A DNA stretch of 64,000 nt from Colletes latitarsis (GCF_051014445.1 NC_135137.1:15129501-15193500), one strand, 5' to 3'. Counted from the first letter of the stretch, positions 12,167 through 25,656 are shown. The notes: generated by a model not told the origin, from the sequence alone. Numbers and translations: made by a program.

Positions 12167-15100
12167 TGCATAACGTAGCAATGCTGTGCCACTCCGAAAC
12201 AGTCAATGAAACCTGGTTCCGATTAATATTTTAGAGGACAACGCCGGTTATGCTTGGGTTAATTCTGGTATTTGCAAACATCTAGGTCATACTTTCGCAT
12301 TTTTCGCATACTTGTTGGCCAGATCCTGGCCTTTTTCTGGTTCGGATCACGTAGTATTTTGGTACCACACCGAAACAGTCAACTAAACCTGGATCCGATT
12401 ATTATTTTAGAGGACAACGCCGGTTATGCTTGGGTTAGGTCTGGTATTTGCCATCATCCAGCTCATACTTTCGCTTTTTTCGCATACTTGAATGACCAGA
12501 TCCTGGGCTTTTTCTGGTTAGGATCACGTATTAATGTGGTACCACACTCAAATTGTCAATAAAACCTGGTTCCGATTAATATTTTAGAGGAGAACGCCGG
12601 TTTTGCCTGCGTTAGGTCTGCTATTTTCCATCTTCTAGCCCATACTTTCGATTTTTCGCATACTAGAATGATCAGATCCTTGGCTTTTTCTGGTTTCGAT
12701 TACGTAGCAAAGCTCTACCACTCCGAAACAGTCAATGAAACCTTGCTCCCATTAATATTTCAGAGGATAACGCCGGTTAGGTTTGTGTTAGGTCCGGTAT
12801 TTGCTATAATCTGGCTCACACTTTCGCTACTTTAGCATACTTGTTGGCCAGATCCTGGGTTTTTTTCTGGTTAGGACCACGTAGTAATGCGGTACCACAC
12901 CGAAACAGTCGATTAAACCTTGTTCCGATTGATATTTTAAAGGATACCACCGGTTATGTCTGGGTTAGGTCTGGTATTTGGAATCATCTGCCCCATACTT
13001 TCGCATTTTTCGCTTACTTGTTGGCCAGATCCTGGGCTTTTTCTGGTTTGGATCACGTAGTAATGTGGTACCACACTGTAATAGTCATTTAAACCTCGTC
13101 CCGATTAATATTTTAGGGGATAACGCCGGTGATGTCTGGCTCAGATCTGGTACTTGCTTTCATCAGGCTCGAATTTTCGCATTTTTCGCATACTTGTTGG
13201 CCAGATCCTGCCCTTTTTCTGGTTAGGATCACGTATTAATGTGGTACCACACACAAATTGTCAATAAAACCTGGTTCCGATTATTAGTTTAGAGGAGAAC
13301 GCCGGTTTTGCCTGCGTTAGGTCTGCTATTTGCCATCTTCTAGCTCGTACTTTCGCTTTTTTCGCATACTTGAATGACCAGATCCTGGGCTTTTTCTGGT
13401 TTGCATCACGTAGCAATGCTGTACCACTCCGAAACAGTCAATGAAATCTTGTTCCCATTAATATTATAGAGGATAACGCCGGTTAGGTTTGTGTTAGGTC
13501 CGGTAATTGCTATAATCTGGCTCATACTTTCGCTACTTTAGCATACTTGTTGGCCAGATCCTGGGTTTTTTTCTGGTTAGGACCACGTAGTAATGTGGTA
13601 CCACACCGAAACAGTCAATTAAACCTTGTTCCGATTAATATTTTAGAGGATCACGCCGGTTATGTCTGGGTTAGGTCTGGTATTTGCAATCATCTGGCTC
13701 ATGCTTTCGCATTTTTCGCATGCGTGTTGGCCAGATCCTGCGCTCTCGCTGATTTGGATCACGTAGTTATGTTTTACCACACCGACACAGTCAATCAAAC
13801 GTGGTTGCGATTAATATTTTAGAGGGTAACGCCGGTTATGTCTGGGTTAGGCCTGGTATTAGGCATCATCTAGCTCTTACTTTCGCATTTTTCCCATACT
13901 TGTTGGCCAGATCCTGGGTTTTTTTCTGGTTAGGACCACGTAGTAATGTGGTACCACACTGGAACAGTCAATTAATCCTGGTTCCGATTATTATTTTAGA
14001 GGATAACGCCGGTTATGTCTGGGTTAGGTCTGGTATTTGCCCTCATCTGGCTCGAATTTTCGCATTTTTCGCATACTTGTTGGCCAGATCCTGGCCTTTT
14101 TCTGGTTTGGATCACGTAGTGATGTGGTACCACACAGAAACAGTCAATTTAACCTGGATTCGATCAATACTTTAGAGGATAAGGCCGATTAGGTTTGTGC
14201 TAGGTCTGGTATTTGCAATCATCTGCCTCATACATTCGCATCTTTCGCAAACTTGTTGGCCAGTTCCTGGGTTTTTTTCTGGCTAGGATCACGTATTAAT
14301 GTGGTACCACACTCAAATTGTAAATGAAACCTGGTTCCGATTAATATTTTAGAGGAGAACGCCGGTTATGCCTGGGTTAGGTCTGGTATTTGCCACCATC
14401 TACCTCCTACTTTCGCTTTTTTCGCATACTTGAATGACCAGATCATGGGCTTTTTCTGGTTTGGATCACGTAGTAATGTGGTACCGCACTGTAATAGTCA
14501 ATTAATCCTGGTTCCGATTATTATTTTAGAGGAGAACGCCGGTTATGTCTGGGTTAGGTCTGGTATTTATCATCATCTGACTCAGATTTTCGGATTCTTC
14601 GCATACTTGTTGGCCAGATCCTGGGTTTTTTCTGGTTTGGATCACGTAGTAATGTGGTACCACACCGAAATAGTCGATTAAACCTGGTTCCGATTAATAT
14701 CTTAAAGGATACCGCCGGTTATGTCTCGGTTAGGTCTGGTATTTGGAATCATCTGGCTCGTGCTTTCGCATTTTTCCCATACTTGTTGGCCAGATCCTGG
14801 GCTTTTTCTGGTTTGGATCACGTAGTAATATGGAACCACACCGATGCAGTAAATTTAACCTGGATTCGATCAATATTTTAGGGGATAACACGTGTTAGGG
14901 CTGGGTTACGTCTGGTATTTGCAATCATGTGTCTCATACTTTCGTATGTTTCGCATACTTGTTGGCCAGGTCCAGGGTTTCCTCTGGTTTGGATCACGTA
15001 GTAATGTGGTACCACTACGAAACAGTCAATTAAACCTAGTTGCGGTTAATATTTTGGAGAATAACGCCGGTTATGTCTGGGTTAGGTCTGGTATTTGCAA

Positions 15101-15688
15101 ACATCTAGCTCATACTTTCGCATTTTTCGCATACTTGTTGGCCAGATCGTGGCCTTTTTCTGGATTGGATCACGTAGTAATATGGCACCACACTGAAACA
15201 GTCAATTCAACCTGGTTCCGAGTAATATTTTGGAGATTAACGCCGGTTAGGTCCGGGTTACGTCTGGTATTTGCAACCATCTAGCCCATACTTTTGCATT
15301 TTTCGAATACTTGTTGGCCACATCCTGGCAATTTTTTTGGTTTGGATCTCGTAGTAATGTGGTACCACACCGAAACAGTCAACTAAACCTGGATCCGATT
15401 AATATTTTAGAGGACAACGCCGGTTATGCTTGGGTTAGGTCTGGTAATTGCCCCCATCTGGCTCGTACTTTCGCAGTTTTCGCATACTTGAATGGGCAGA
15501 TCCTGGATTCTTTTCCGGTTAGGTCACGTAATAAAGTGGTACCGCGCTGAAACGGTCAATTAAACATGGTTTCGATCAAAATTTTAGAGGATAACGTTGG
15601 TTATGTCTGGGTTAGTTCTGGTATTTGCAATCATCTGGCTCGTGCTTTCGCATTTTTCGCATACTTGTTGGCCAGATCCTGGGCTTTT

Positions 15689-16260
15689 TCTGGTTTGGAT
15701 CACGTAGTAATATGGTACCACACCGAAACAGTCAACTAAACCTGGATCCGATTAATATTTTAGAGGACAACGCCGGTTATGCTTGGGTTACGTCTGGTAT
15801 TTGCCCTCATCAGGCTCGTACTTTCGCAGTTTTCGCATACTTGAATGGGCAGATCCTGGATTCTTTTCCGGTTAGGTCACGTAATAAAGTGGTACCGCGC
15901 TGAAACGGTCAACTAAACCTGGATCCGATTAATATTTTAGAGGATAACGCCGGTTATGTCTGGGTTAGGTCTGGTATTTGCCATCATCTAGCTCATACTT
16001 TCGCTTTTTTCGCATACTTGAATGACCAGATCCTGGGGTTTTTCTGGTTTGGATCACGTAGTAATATGGTACCACACCGAAACAGTCAACTAAACCTGGA
16101 TCCGATTAATATTTTAGAGGACAACGCCGGTTATGCTTGGGTTAGGTCTGGTATTTGCCCTCATCAGGCTCGTACTTTCGCAGTTTTCGCATACTTGAAT
16201 GGGCAGATCCTGGATTCTTTTCCGGTTAGGTCCCGTAATAAAGTACTACCGCGCTGAAAC
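15689..16260 (+). repeat. Dimer tandem repeat, shift 354 bp
   Basis: The monomer with gtaatatggtaccacaccga and the following class E-type end (ttgaatgggcagatcctgg) occur at 15689 and again 354 bp later, as two 177-bp units in tandem. The second copy has tcccgtaataaagtactacc where the first has tcacgtaataaagtggtacc. Confidence 0.75.
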
Positions 16261-16573
16261 GGGCAACTAAACCTGGATCCGATTAATATTTTAGAGGAGA
16301 ACGCCGGTTAGGTTTGTGTTAGGTCCGGCATTTGCTATAATCTGGCTCATACTTTCGCTAATTTAGCATACTTGTTGGCCAGATCCTGGGTTTTTTTCTG
16401 GTTAGGACCACGTAGTAATGTGGTACCAAACCGAAACAGTCAATTAAACCTTGTTCCGATTAATATTTTAGAGGATAACGCCGGTTATGTCTGGGTTAGG
16501 TCTGGTATTTGGAATCATCTGCCTCATACTTTCGCATTTTTCGCATACTTGTTGGCCAGATCCTGGTCTTTTT

Positions 16574-16758
16574 CTGAACCACACTGAAACTGTCAATTAA
16601 ACCTGGTTCCGATTTATATTTTAGAGGATAACGCCGGTTATGTCTGGGTTAGTTCTGGTATTTGCTATAATCTGGCTCGTACTTTCGCATTTTTCGCATA
16701 CTTGTTGGCCAGATCCTGGGTTTTTTCTGGTTCCGATCACGTGGTACAGTTGTACCAC
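16574..16758 (+). repeat. Deletion monomer plus hairpin monomer pair 1
   Basis: At 16574 the sequence runs ttctg directly into aaccacactg. This removes monomer positions 174-176 and 1-21 with one extra A (net 23 bp, giving a 153-bp unit) and deletes the palindrome. The next monomer has the perfect 18-bp hairpin at 16741-16758. Confidence 0.88.
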
Positions 16759-17784
16759 CCTGGAACAGTCAATTAATCCTGGTTCCGATTCTTATTTTAG
16801 CGGATAACGCCGGTTATGTCTGGGTTAGGTCTGGTATTTACCATCATCTGAATCTGATTTTCGGATTCTTCGCATACTTGTTGGCCAGATCCTGGGTTTT
16901 CTCTGGTTTGGATCACGTAGTAATGTGGTACCACACCGAAACAGTCGATTAAACCTGGTTCCGATTAATATTTTGGCGGATAACGCCGGTTTTGCCTACG
17001 TTAGGTCTGCTATTTGCCATCTTCTAGCCCATACTTTCGCATTTTTCGAATACTTGTTGGCCAGATCCTGGCATTTTTTTGGTTTGGATCACGTAGTAAT
17101 GTGCTACCACACCGAAACAGTCAACTAAACCTTGTTCCCATTAATATTTTAGAGGATAACGCCGGTTAGGTTTGTGTTAGGTCCGGTATTTGCTATAATC
17201 TGGCTCATACTTTCGCTAATTTAGCATACTTGTTGGCCAGATCCTGGGTTTTTTTCTGGTTAGGACCACGTAGTAATGTGGTACCACACCGAAACAGTCA
17301 ACTAAACCTGGATCCGATTAATATTTTAGAGGACAACGCCGGTTATGCTTGGGTTAGGTCTGGTATTTGCCCTCATCTGGCTCGTACCTTCGCTACTTTA
17401 GCATACTTGTTGGCCAGATCCTGGGTTTTTTTCTGGTTAGGATCACGTATTAATGTGGTACCACACTGAAGTAGTCAATTAAACCTGGTTGCGATTAATA
17501 TTTTGGCGGATAACGCCGGTTATGTCTGGGTTAGGCCTGGTATTTGCCATCATCTAGCCCATACTTTCGCATTTTTCGAATATTTGTTGGCCAGATCCTG
17601 GCATTTTTCTGGTTTGGTTCATGTAGTAATGAGGTACCACACCGAAACATTCAACTAAACCTGGATCCGATTAATATTTTAGAGGAGAACGCCGGTTATG
17701 CCTGCGTTAGGTCTGGTATTTGCCATCATCTAGCTCATACTTTCGCATTTTTCGCATACTTGTTGGCCAGATCCTGGCTTTTTT

Positions 17785-17798
17785 CTGAACAACACTGA
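17785..17798 (+). repeat. 23-bp deletion junction, variant
   Basis: The junction reads ctgaacaacactg, with one substitution relative to the other copies. It is joined downstream to a class B-type middle. Confidence 0.8.
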
Positions 17799-18466
17799 AA
17801 CTGTCAATTAAACCTGATTCCGATTTATATTTTAGGGGATAACGCCGGTGATGTCTGGGTCAGGTCTGGTATTTGCCTTCATCTGGCTCGAATTTTCGCA
17901 TTTTTCGCATACTTGTTGGCCAGATCCCGCCCTTTTTCTGGTTAGGATCAGGTATTAATGTGGTACCACACTCAAATTGTCAATAAAACCTGGTTCCGAT
18001 TAATAGTTTAGAGGAGAACGCCGGTTTTGCCTGCGTTAGGTCTGCTATTTGCCATCTTCTAGCTCATACTTTCGCTTTTTTCGCATACTTGTTGGCCAGA
18101 TCCAGAGCCCTCGCTGATTTGGATCACGGAGTAATGTTTTACCACACCGAAACAGTCAATCAAACGTGGTTGCGATTAATATTTTAAAGGACACCGCCAG
18201 TTATGTCTGGGTTAGGTCTGGTATTTGCCCTCATCTGGCTCGTACTTTCGCAGTTTTCGCATACTTGAATGGGCAGATCCTGGATTCTTTTCCGGTTTGG
18301 TCACGTAATAAAGTGGTACCGCGCTGAAACGGTCAATTAAACCTGGTTTCGATCAAAATTTTAGAGGATAACGTTGGTTATGTCTGGGTTAGTTCTGGTA
18401 TTTGCAATCATCTGGCTCGTGCTTTCGCAATTTTCGCATACTTGTTGGCCAGATCCTGGGCTTTTT

Positions 18467-18651
18467 CTGAACCACACTGAAACTGTCAATTAAACCTGAT
18501 TCCGATTTATATTTTAGAGGATAACCCCGGTTGTGTCTGGGTTAGTTCTGGTATTTGCTATAATCTGGCTCGTACTTTCGCATTTTTCGTATACTTGTTG
18601 GCCAGATCCTGGGTTTTTTCTGGTTCCGATCACGTGGTACAGTTGTACCAC
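18467..18651 (+). repeat. Deletion plus hairpin pair 2
   Basis: The deletion junction is at 18469/18470 and the perfect hairpin is at 18634-18651. The deletion monomer here has cctgattccgatttat. Confidence 0.88.
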
Positions 18652-21600
18652 ACTGGAACAGTCAATTAATCCTGGTTCCGATTATTATTTTAGCGGATAA
18701 CGCCGGTTATCTCTGGGTTAGGTCTGGTATTTACCATCATCTGAATCAGATTTTCGGATTCTCCGCATACTTGTTGGCCAGATCCTGGGTTTTTTCTGGT
18801 TTGGATCGCGTAGTAAAGTGGTACCACTCCGAAACAGTCGATTAAACCTGGTTCCGATTAATATTTTAAAGGATACCGCCGGTTATGTCTGGGTTAGGTC
18901 TGGTATTTGGAATCATCTGCCTCATACTTTCGCATTTTTCGCTTACTTGTTGGCCAGATCCTGGGCTTTTTCTGGTTTGGATAACGTAGTAATATGGTAC
19001 CACACCGATACAGTAAATTTAACCTGGATTCGATTAATATTTTAGGCGATAACGTCGGTTACGTCTGGGTTAGTTCAGGTATTTGCAACCATCTGGCTCG
19101 TGCTTTCGCATTTTTCGCATACTTGTTGGCCAGATCCTGGGCTTTTTCTGGTTTGGATCACGTAGTAATATGGTACCACACCGATACAGTAAATTTAACC
19201 TGGATTCGATCAATATTTTAGGGGATAACACGGGTTAGGGCTGGGTTACGTCTGGTATTTGCAATCATGTGTCTCATACTTTCGTATGTTTCGCATACTT
19301 GTGGGCCATATCCTGGGTTTTTTTCTGGTTGGGCTCACGTATTAATGTGGTGCCACACTGATATAGCCAATTCAACCTGGTTCCGAGTAATATTTTGGAG
19401 AATAACGCCGGTTATGTCTGGGTTAGGTCTGGTATTTGCAAACATCTAGCTCATACTTTCGCATTTTTCGCATACTTGATGGCCAGATCGTGGCCTTTTT
19501 CTGGATTGGATCACGTAGTAATATGGCACCACACTGAAACAGTCAATTCAACCTGGTTCCGAGTAATATTTTGGAGATTAACGCCGGTTAGGTCCGGGTT
19601 ACGTCTGGTATTTGCAATCATCTATCTCATACTTTCGCATTTTTCGCATACTTGAATGGCCAGACCCTGGCCTTTTTCGCGTTTGTTTCCCGTAGTAATG
19701 TGCTACCACACTGTAACAGTCAATTAAACCTGGTTGCGATCAATATTTCAGAGGATAACATCTGTTAGGGCTGGGTTACGTCAGGTATTTTCAATCATCA
19801 GCATCATACTTTCGCTACTTTCGCATACTTGATGGCCAGATCCTGGGGTTTTTCCTGGTTAGGATCACGTAGTAATGTGGTATCACACAGAAATAGTCAA
19901 TAAAACCTGGTTCCGATTAATATTTTAGAGGATAACGCCGGTTATGTCTGGTTTAGGTCTGGTATTTGCCATCATCTAGCCCATACTTTCGCATTTTTCG
20001 AATACTTGTTGGCCAGATCCTGGCATTTTTCTGGTTTGGATCACGTAGTGGTGTGGTACCACACCGAAACAGTCAACTAAACCTGGATCCGATTAATATT
20101 TTAGAGGACAACGCCGGTTATGCTTCGGTTAGGTCTGGTATTTGCCCTCATCTGGCTCGTACTTTCGCAGTTTTCGCATACTTGAATGGGCAGATCCTGG
20201 ATTCTTTTCCGGTTGGGTCACGTAATAAAGTGGTACCGCGCTGAAACGGTCAATTAAACCTGGTTTCGATCAAAATTTTAGAGGATAACGCTGGTTATGT
20301 CTGGGTTAGTTCTGGTATTTGCAATCATCTAGCTCGTGCTTTCGCATTTTTCGCAAACTTGTTGGCCAGATCCTGGGCTTTTTCTGGTTTGGATCACGTA
20401 GTAATATGGTACCATACCGAAACAGTCAACTAAACCTGGATCCGATTAATATTTTAGAGGATAACGCCGGTTATGTCTGGGTTAGGTCTGGTATTTGCCA
20501 TCATCTAGCTCATACTTTCGCTTTTTTCGCATACTTGAATGACCAGATCCTTGGCTTTTTCTGGTTTGGATCACGTAGCAATGCTGTACCACTCCGAAAC
20601 AGTCAATGAAACCTTGTTCCCATTAATATTTTAGAGGATAACGCCGGTTAGGTTTGTGTTAGGTCCGGTATTTGCTATAATCTGGCTCATACTTTCGGTA
20701 CTTTAGCATACTTGTTGGCCAGATCCTGGGTTTTTTTCTGGTTAGGACCAGGTAGTAATGTGGTACCACACCGAAACAGTCAACTAAACCTGGATCCGAT
20801 TAATATTTTAGAGGACAACGCCGGTTATGCTTGGGTTAGGTCTGGTATTTGCCCTCATCTGGCTCGTACTTTCGCATTTTTCGCATACTTGTTGGCCAGA
20901 TCCTGGGTTTTTTTCTGGTTAGGATCACGTATTAATGTGGTACCACACTGAAGTAGTCAATTAAACCTGGTTGCGATTAATATTTTGGCGGATAACGCCG
21001 GTTATGCCTGGGTTAGGTCTGGTATTTGCCATCATCTAGCCCATACTTTCGCATTTTTCGAATATTTGTTGGCCAGATCCTGGCATTTTTCTGGTTTGGA
21101 TCACGTAGAAATGTGGTACCACACCGAAACAGTCGATTAAACCTGGTTCCGATTATTATTTTAAAGGATACCGCCGGTTATGTCTGGGTTAGGTCTGGTA
21201 TTTGGAATCATCTGCCTCATACTTTCGCATTTTTCGCATACTTGAATGACCAGATCCTGGGCTTTTTCTGGTTTGGATCACGTCGTAATGTGGTACCACA
21301 CTGTAATAGTCAATTAATCCTGGTTCCGATTATTACTTTAGAGGATAACGCCGGATATGTCTGGGTTAGGTCTGGCATTTATCATCATCTGACTCAGATT
21401 TTCGGATTCTTCGCATACTTGTTGGCCAGATCCTGGGTTTTTTCTGGTTTGGATCACGTAGAAATGTGGTACCACACCGAAACAGTCGATTAAACCTGGT
21501 TCCGATTAATATTTTAAAGGATACCGCCGGTTATGTCTGGGTTAGGTCTGGTATTTGGAATCATCTGCCTCATACTTTCGCATTTTTCGCATACTTGTTG

Positions 21601-22325
21601 GCCAGATCCTGGGCTTTTTCTGGTTTGGATCACGTAGTAGTATGCTACCACACCGATACAGTAAATTTAACCTGGATTTGATCAATATTTTAGGGGATAA
21701 CACGGGTTAGGTCCGGTTTACGTCTGGTATTTGCAATCATCTATCTCATACTTTCGCATTTTCGCATACTTGAATGGCCCGACCCTGGCCTTTTTCGCGT
21801 TTGTTTCCCGTAGTAATGTGGTACCACACTGTAACAGTCAATTAAACCCCGTTCCGATTAATATTTTAGAGGACAACGCCGGTTATGCTTGGGTTAGGTC
21901 TGGTATTTGCTCCCATCTGGCTCGTACTTTCGCAGTTTTCGCATACTTGAATGGGCAGATCCTGGATTCTTTTCCGGTTAGGACACGTAATAAAGTGGTA
22001 CCGCGCTGAAACGGTCTATTAAACCTGGTTTCGATCAAAATTTTAGAGGATAACGCTAGTTATGTCTGGGTTAGTTCTGGTATTTCCAATCATCTGGCTC
22101 GTACTTTCGCATTTTTCGCATACTTGTTGGCCAGATCCTGGGTTTTTTTCTGGTTCGGATCTCGTAGTATTTTGGTACCACACTGAAACTGTCAATTAAA
22201 CCTGGTTCCGATTAATATTTTAGAGGATAACGCCGGTTATGTCTGGGTTAGGTCTGGTATTTGCAAACATCTAGGTCATACTTTCGCATTTTTCGCGTAC
22301 TTGTTGGCCGGATCCTGGCCTTTTT

Positions 22326-22510
22326 CTGAACCACACTGAAACTGTCAATTAAACCTGGTTCCGATTTATATTTTAGAGGATAACGCCGGTTATGTCTGGG
22401 TTAGTTCTGGTATTTGCTATAATCTGGCTCGTACTTTCGCATTTTTCGCATACTTGTTGGCCAGATCCTTGATTTTTTCTGGTTCCGATCACGTGGTACA
22501 GTTGTACCAC
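22326..22510 (+). repeat. Deletion plus hairpin pair 3
   Basis: The deletion junction is at 22328/22329 and the perfect hairpin is at 22493-22510. The hairpin monomer has cttgattttttctgg. The pair and its flanks recur at 26.5 kb with a shift of about 4190 bp. Confidence 0.88.
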
Positions 22511-23897
22511 ACCGAAACAGTCGATTAAACCTGGTTCCGATTAATATTTTAAAGGATACCGCCGGTTATGTCTGGGTTAGGTCTGGTATTTGGAATCATC
22601 TGCCTCATACTTTCGCATTTTTCGCTTACTTGTTGGCCAGATCCTGGGCTTTTTCTGGTTTGGATCACGTATTAATGTGGTACCACACTCAAATTGTCAA
22701 TGAAACCTGGTTCCGATGAATAGTTTAGAGGAGAACGCCGGTTTTGCCTGCGTTAGGTCTGCTATTTGCCATCTTCTAGCTCATACTATCGCTTTTTTCG
22801 CATACTTGAATGACCAGATCCTGGGCTTTTTCTGGTTTGGATCACGTAGTAATGTGGTACCACACTGTAATAGTCAATTAATCCTGGTTCCGATTAATAT
22901 TTTAAAGGATACCGCCGGTTATGTCTGGGTTAGGTCTGGTATTTGGAATCATCTGCCTCATACTTTCGCATTTTTCGCATACTTGTTGGCCAGATCCTGG
23001 GCTTTTTCTGGTTTGGATCACGTAGTAGTATGCTACCACACCGATACAGTAAATTTAACCTGGATTCGATCAATATTTTAGGGGATAACACGGGTTAGGT
23101 CCGGGTTACGTCTGGTATTTGCAATCATCTATCTCATACTTTCGCATTTTCGCATACTTGAATGGCCCGACCCTGGCCTTTTTCGCGTTTGTTTCCCGTA
23201 GTAATGTGGTACCACACTGTAACAGTCAATTAAACCCCGTTCCGATTAATATTTTAGAGGAGAACGCCGGTTTTGCCTGCGTTAGGTCTGCTAATTGCCA
23301 TCTTCTAGCTCATACTTTCGCTTTTTTCGCATACTTGAATGACTAGATCCTGGGCTTTTTCTGGTTTGGATCACGTAGTAATGTGGTACCACCCTGTAAT
23401 AGTCAATTAATCCTGGATCCGATTAATATTTTAGAGGATAACGCCGGTTATGTCTGGGTTAGGTCTGGTATTTGCCATCATCTAGCTCATACTTTCGCTT
23501 TTTTCGCATACTTGAATGACCAGATCCTGGGCTTTTTCTGGTTTGGATCACGTATTAATGTGGTACCACACTCAAATTGTCAATGAAACCTGGTTCCGAT
23601 GAATAGTTTAGAGGAGAACGCCGGTTTTGCCTGCGTTAGGTCTGCTATTTGCCATCTTCTAGCTCATACTTTCGCTTTTTTCGCATACTTGAATGACCAG
23701 ATCCTGGGCTTTTTCTGGTTTGTATCACGTAGTAATGTGGTACCACACTGTAATAGTCAATTAATCCTGGTTCCGATTATTATTTTAGAGGATAACGCCG
23801 GTTATGTCTGGGTTAGGTCTGGTATTTATCATCATCTGACTCAGATTTTCGGATTCTTCGCATACTTGAATGACCAGATCCTGGGCTTTTTCTGGTT

Positions 23898-24073
23898 TGG
23901 ATCACGTAGTAATGTGGTACCACACTGTAATAGTCAATTAATCCTGGTTCCGATTATTAGTTTAGAGGATAACGCCGGATATGTCTGGGTTAGGTCTGGT
24001 ATTTGGAATCATCTGCCTCATACTTTCGCATTTTTCGCATACTTGTTGGCCAGATCCTGGGCTTTTTCTGGTT
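23898..24073 (+). repeat. Exemplar 176-bp monomer used for the position scale
   Basis: This copy is close to the hand-built consensus and defines the scale used in the other entries, with position 1 at tggatcacg. It carries the palindrome TGTGGTACCACA at 16-27, the class-variable segment at 28-75, the conserved aacgccgg block near 75, the second variable segment near 105-122, and two T runs of about five bases near 134 and 166. TTTCGCAT occurs twice, nine bases apart, near 128-141. By hand count the consensus has 36 C, 39 G, 39 A and 62 T. I see no coding potential, RNA fold or control element beyond the palindrome. Confidence 0.9.
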
Positions 24074-24720
24074 TGGATCACGTAGTAATATGGTACCACA
24101 CCGATACAGTAAATTTAACCTGGATTCGATCAATGTTTTAGGGGATAACACGGGTTAGGGCTGGGTTACGTCTGGTATTTGCAATCATGTGTCTCATACT
24201 TTCCTATGTTTCGCATACTTGTTGGCCATATCCTGTGTTTTTTTCTGGTTGGGCTCACGTATTAATGTGGTGCCACACTGATATAGTCAATTCAACCTGC
24301 TTCCGAGTAATATTTTGGAGAATAACGCCGGTTATGTCTGGGTTAGGTCTGGTATTTCCAAACATCTAGCTCATACTTTCGCATTTTTCTCATACTTGAT
24401 GGCCAGATCGTAGCCTTTTTCTGGATTGGATCACGTAGTAATATGGCACCACACTGAAGCAGTCAATTCAACCTGGTTCCGAGTAATATTTTGGAGATTA
24501 ACGCCGGCTAGGTCCGGGTTACGTCTGGTATTTGCAATCATCTATCTCATACTTTCGCATTTTCGCATACTTGAATGGCCCGACCCTGGCCTTTTTCGCG
24601 TTTGTTTCCCGTAGTAATGTGGTACCACACTGTAACAGTCAATTAAACCCCGTTCCGATTAATATTTTAGAGGACAACGCCGGTTATGCTTGGGTTAGGT
24701 CTGGTATTTGCTCTCATCTG

Positions 24721-25074
24721 GCTCGTACTTTCGCAGTTTTCGCATACTTGAATGGGCAGATCCTGGATTCTTTTCCGGTGAGGACACGTAATAAAGTGGT
24801 ACCGCGCTGAAACGGTCAATTAAACCAGGTTTCGATCAAAATTTTAGAGGATAACGCTAGTTATGTCTGGGTTAGTTCTGGTATTTCCAATCATCTGGCT
24901 CGTACTTTCGCAGTTTTCGCATACTTGAATGGGCAGATCCTGGATTCTTTTCCGGTGAGGACACGTAATAAAGTGGTACCGCGCTGAAACGGTCAATTAA
25001 ACCAGGTTTCGATCAAAATTTTAGAGGATAACGCTAGTTATGTCTGGGTTAGTTCTGGTATTTCCAATCATCTG
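24721..25074 (+). repeat. Adjacent identical class E monomers
   Basis: A 177-bp unit at 24721-24897 appears to be repeated exactly at 24898-25074, including the rare variants ttccggtgagg, aaaccaggtttcg and aacgctagtt. Adjacent identity of this kind suggests a very recent single-unit slip or unequal exchange. Confidence 0.85.
24781..24957 (+). repeat. Monomer class E exemplar (cgctgaaacgg type)
   Basis: Class E reads cacgtaataaagtggtaccg then cgctgaaacggtcaattaaa, with ggtttcgatcaaaattttag in the middle and a shifted aacgct in place of aacgcc. Only the GGTACC core of the palindrome survives. The unit is 177 bp. It is usually preceded by a monomer ending in ttgaatgggcagatcctgg and attcttttccgg. 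Other copies are near 3790, 4490, 9575, 15530, 20220, 22000, 27390, 32510, 33740, 36030, 39530, 47420, 50365, 58650 and 60065. Confidence 0.85.
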
Positions 25075-25656
25075 GCTCGTGCTTTCGCATTTTTCGCATA
25101 ATTGTTGGCCAGATCCTGGCCTTTTTCTGGTTCGGATCTCGTAGTATTTTGGTACCACACTGAAACTGTCAATTAAACCTGGTTCCGATTAATATTTTAG
25201 AGGCTAACGCCGGTTATGTCTGGGTTAGGTCTGGTATTTGCCATCATCTACCTCATACTTTCGCTTTTTTCGCATACTTGAATGGCCAGATCCTGGCTTT
25301 TTTCGGGTTTGGTTCCCGTAGTAATGTAGTACCACGCTGTAACAGTCAATTAAACCCGGTTGCGATTAATATTTTAGAGGATAACGCCGGTTATCTCTGG
25401 GTTAGTTCTGGTATTTGCTATAATCTGGCTCATACTTTCGCTACTTTAGCATACTTGTTGGCCAGATCCTGGGTTTTTTTCTGGTTAGGACCACGTAGTA
25501 ATGTGGTACCACACCGAAACAGTCAATTAAACCTTGTTCCGGTTAATATTTTAGAGGATAACGCCGGTTATGTCTGGGTTAATTCTGGTATTTGCAAACA
25601 TCTAGGTCATACTTTCGCATTTTTCGCGTACTTGTTGGCCGGATCCTGGACTTTTT

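Larger units (their letters stand above)
11744..15683 (+). repeat. Large duplicated block, copy 2 (partner 1-3940)
   Basis: This is the partner of the block at the start of the window. Immediately to its left, 11690-11743 carries a class B fragment with aacggcggtga. If the 11743-bp shift is a true higher-order period, 1-11743 is one full period and this block begins the next, which then breaks off after about 3.9 kb. Confidence 0.93.
21731..24810 (+). repeat. Eight-monomer spaced repeats in the 21.7-24.8 kb region
   Basis: A distinctive monomer pair (atctatctcatac, one T shorter in tcgcattttcgcatac, then gaatggcccgaccctggcc) starts near 21731, 23119 and 24532, spaced 1388 and 1413 bp apart, about eight monomers. 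In the same region 22716-23081 and 23599-24141 share a class C copy plus the following monomers at a shift of 883 bp, about five monomers. The shared one-base loss and gaatggcccg variant mark these as copies of one event. Confidence 0.75.

Noticed and set aside
23898..24073. Possible ~52-bp sub-repeat inside the monomer (ctggtttggatca, ctggttccgatta, ctggtatttgccatca)
   Set aside because: Similarity is limited to the first dozen bases and fades afterwards. Two of the three spacings are about 52 bp and the third is 73 bp, so chance is a sufficient explanation.
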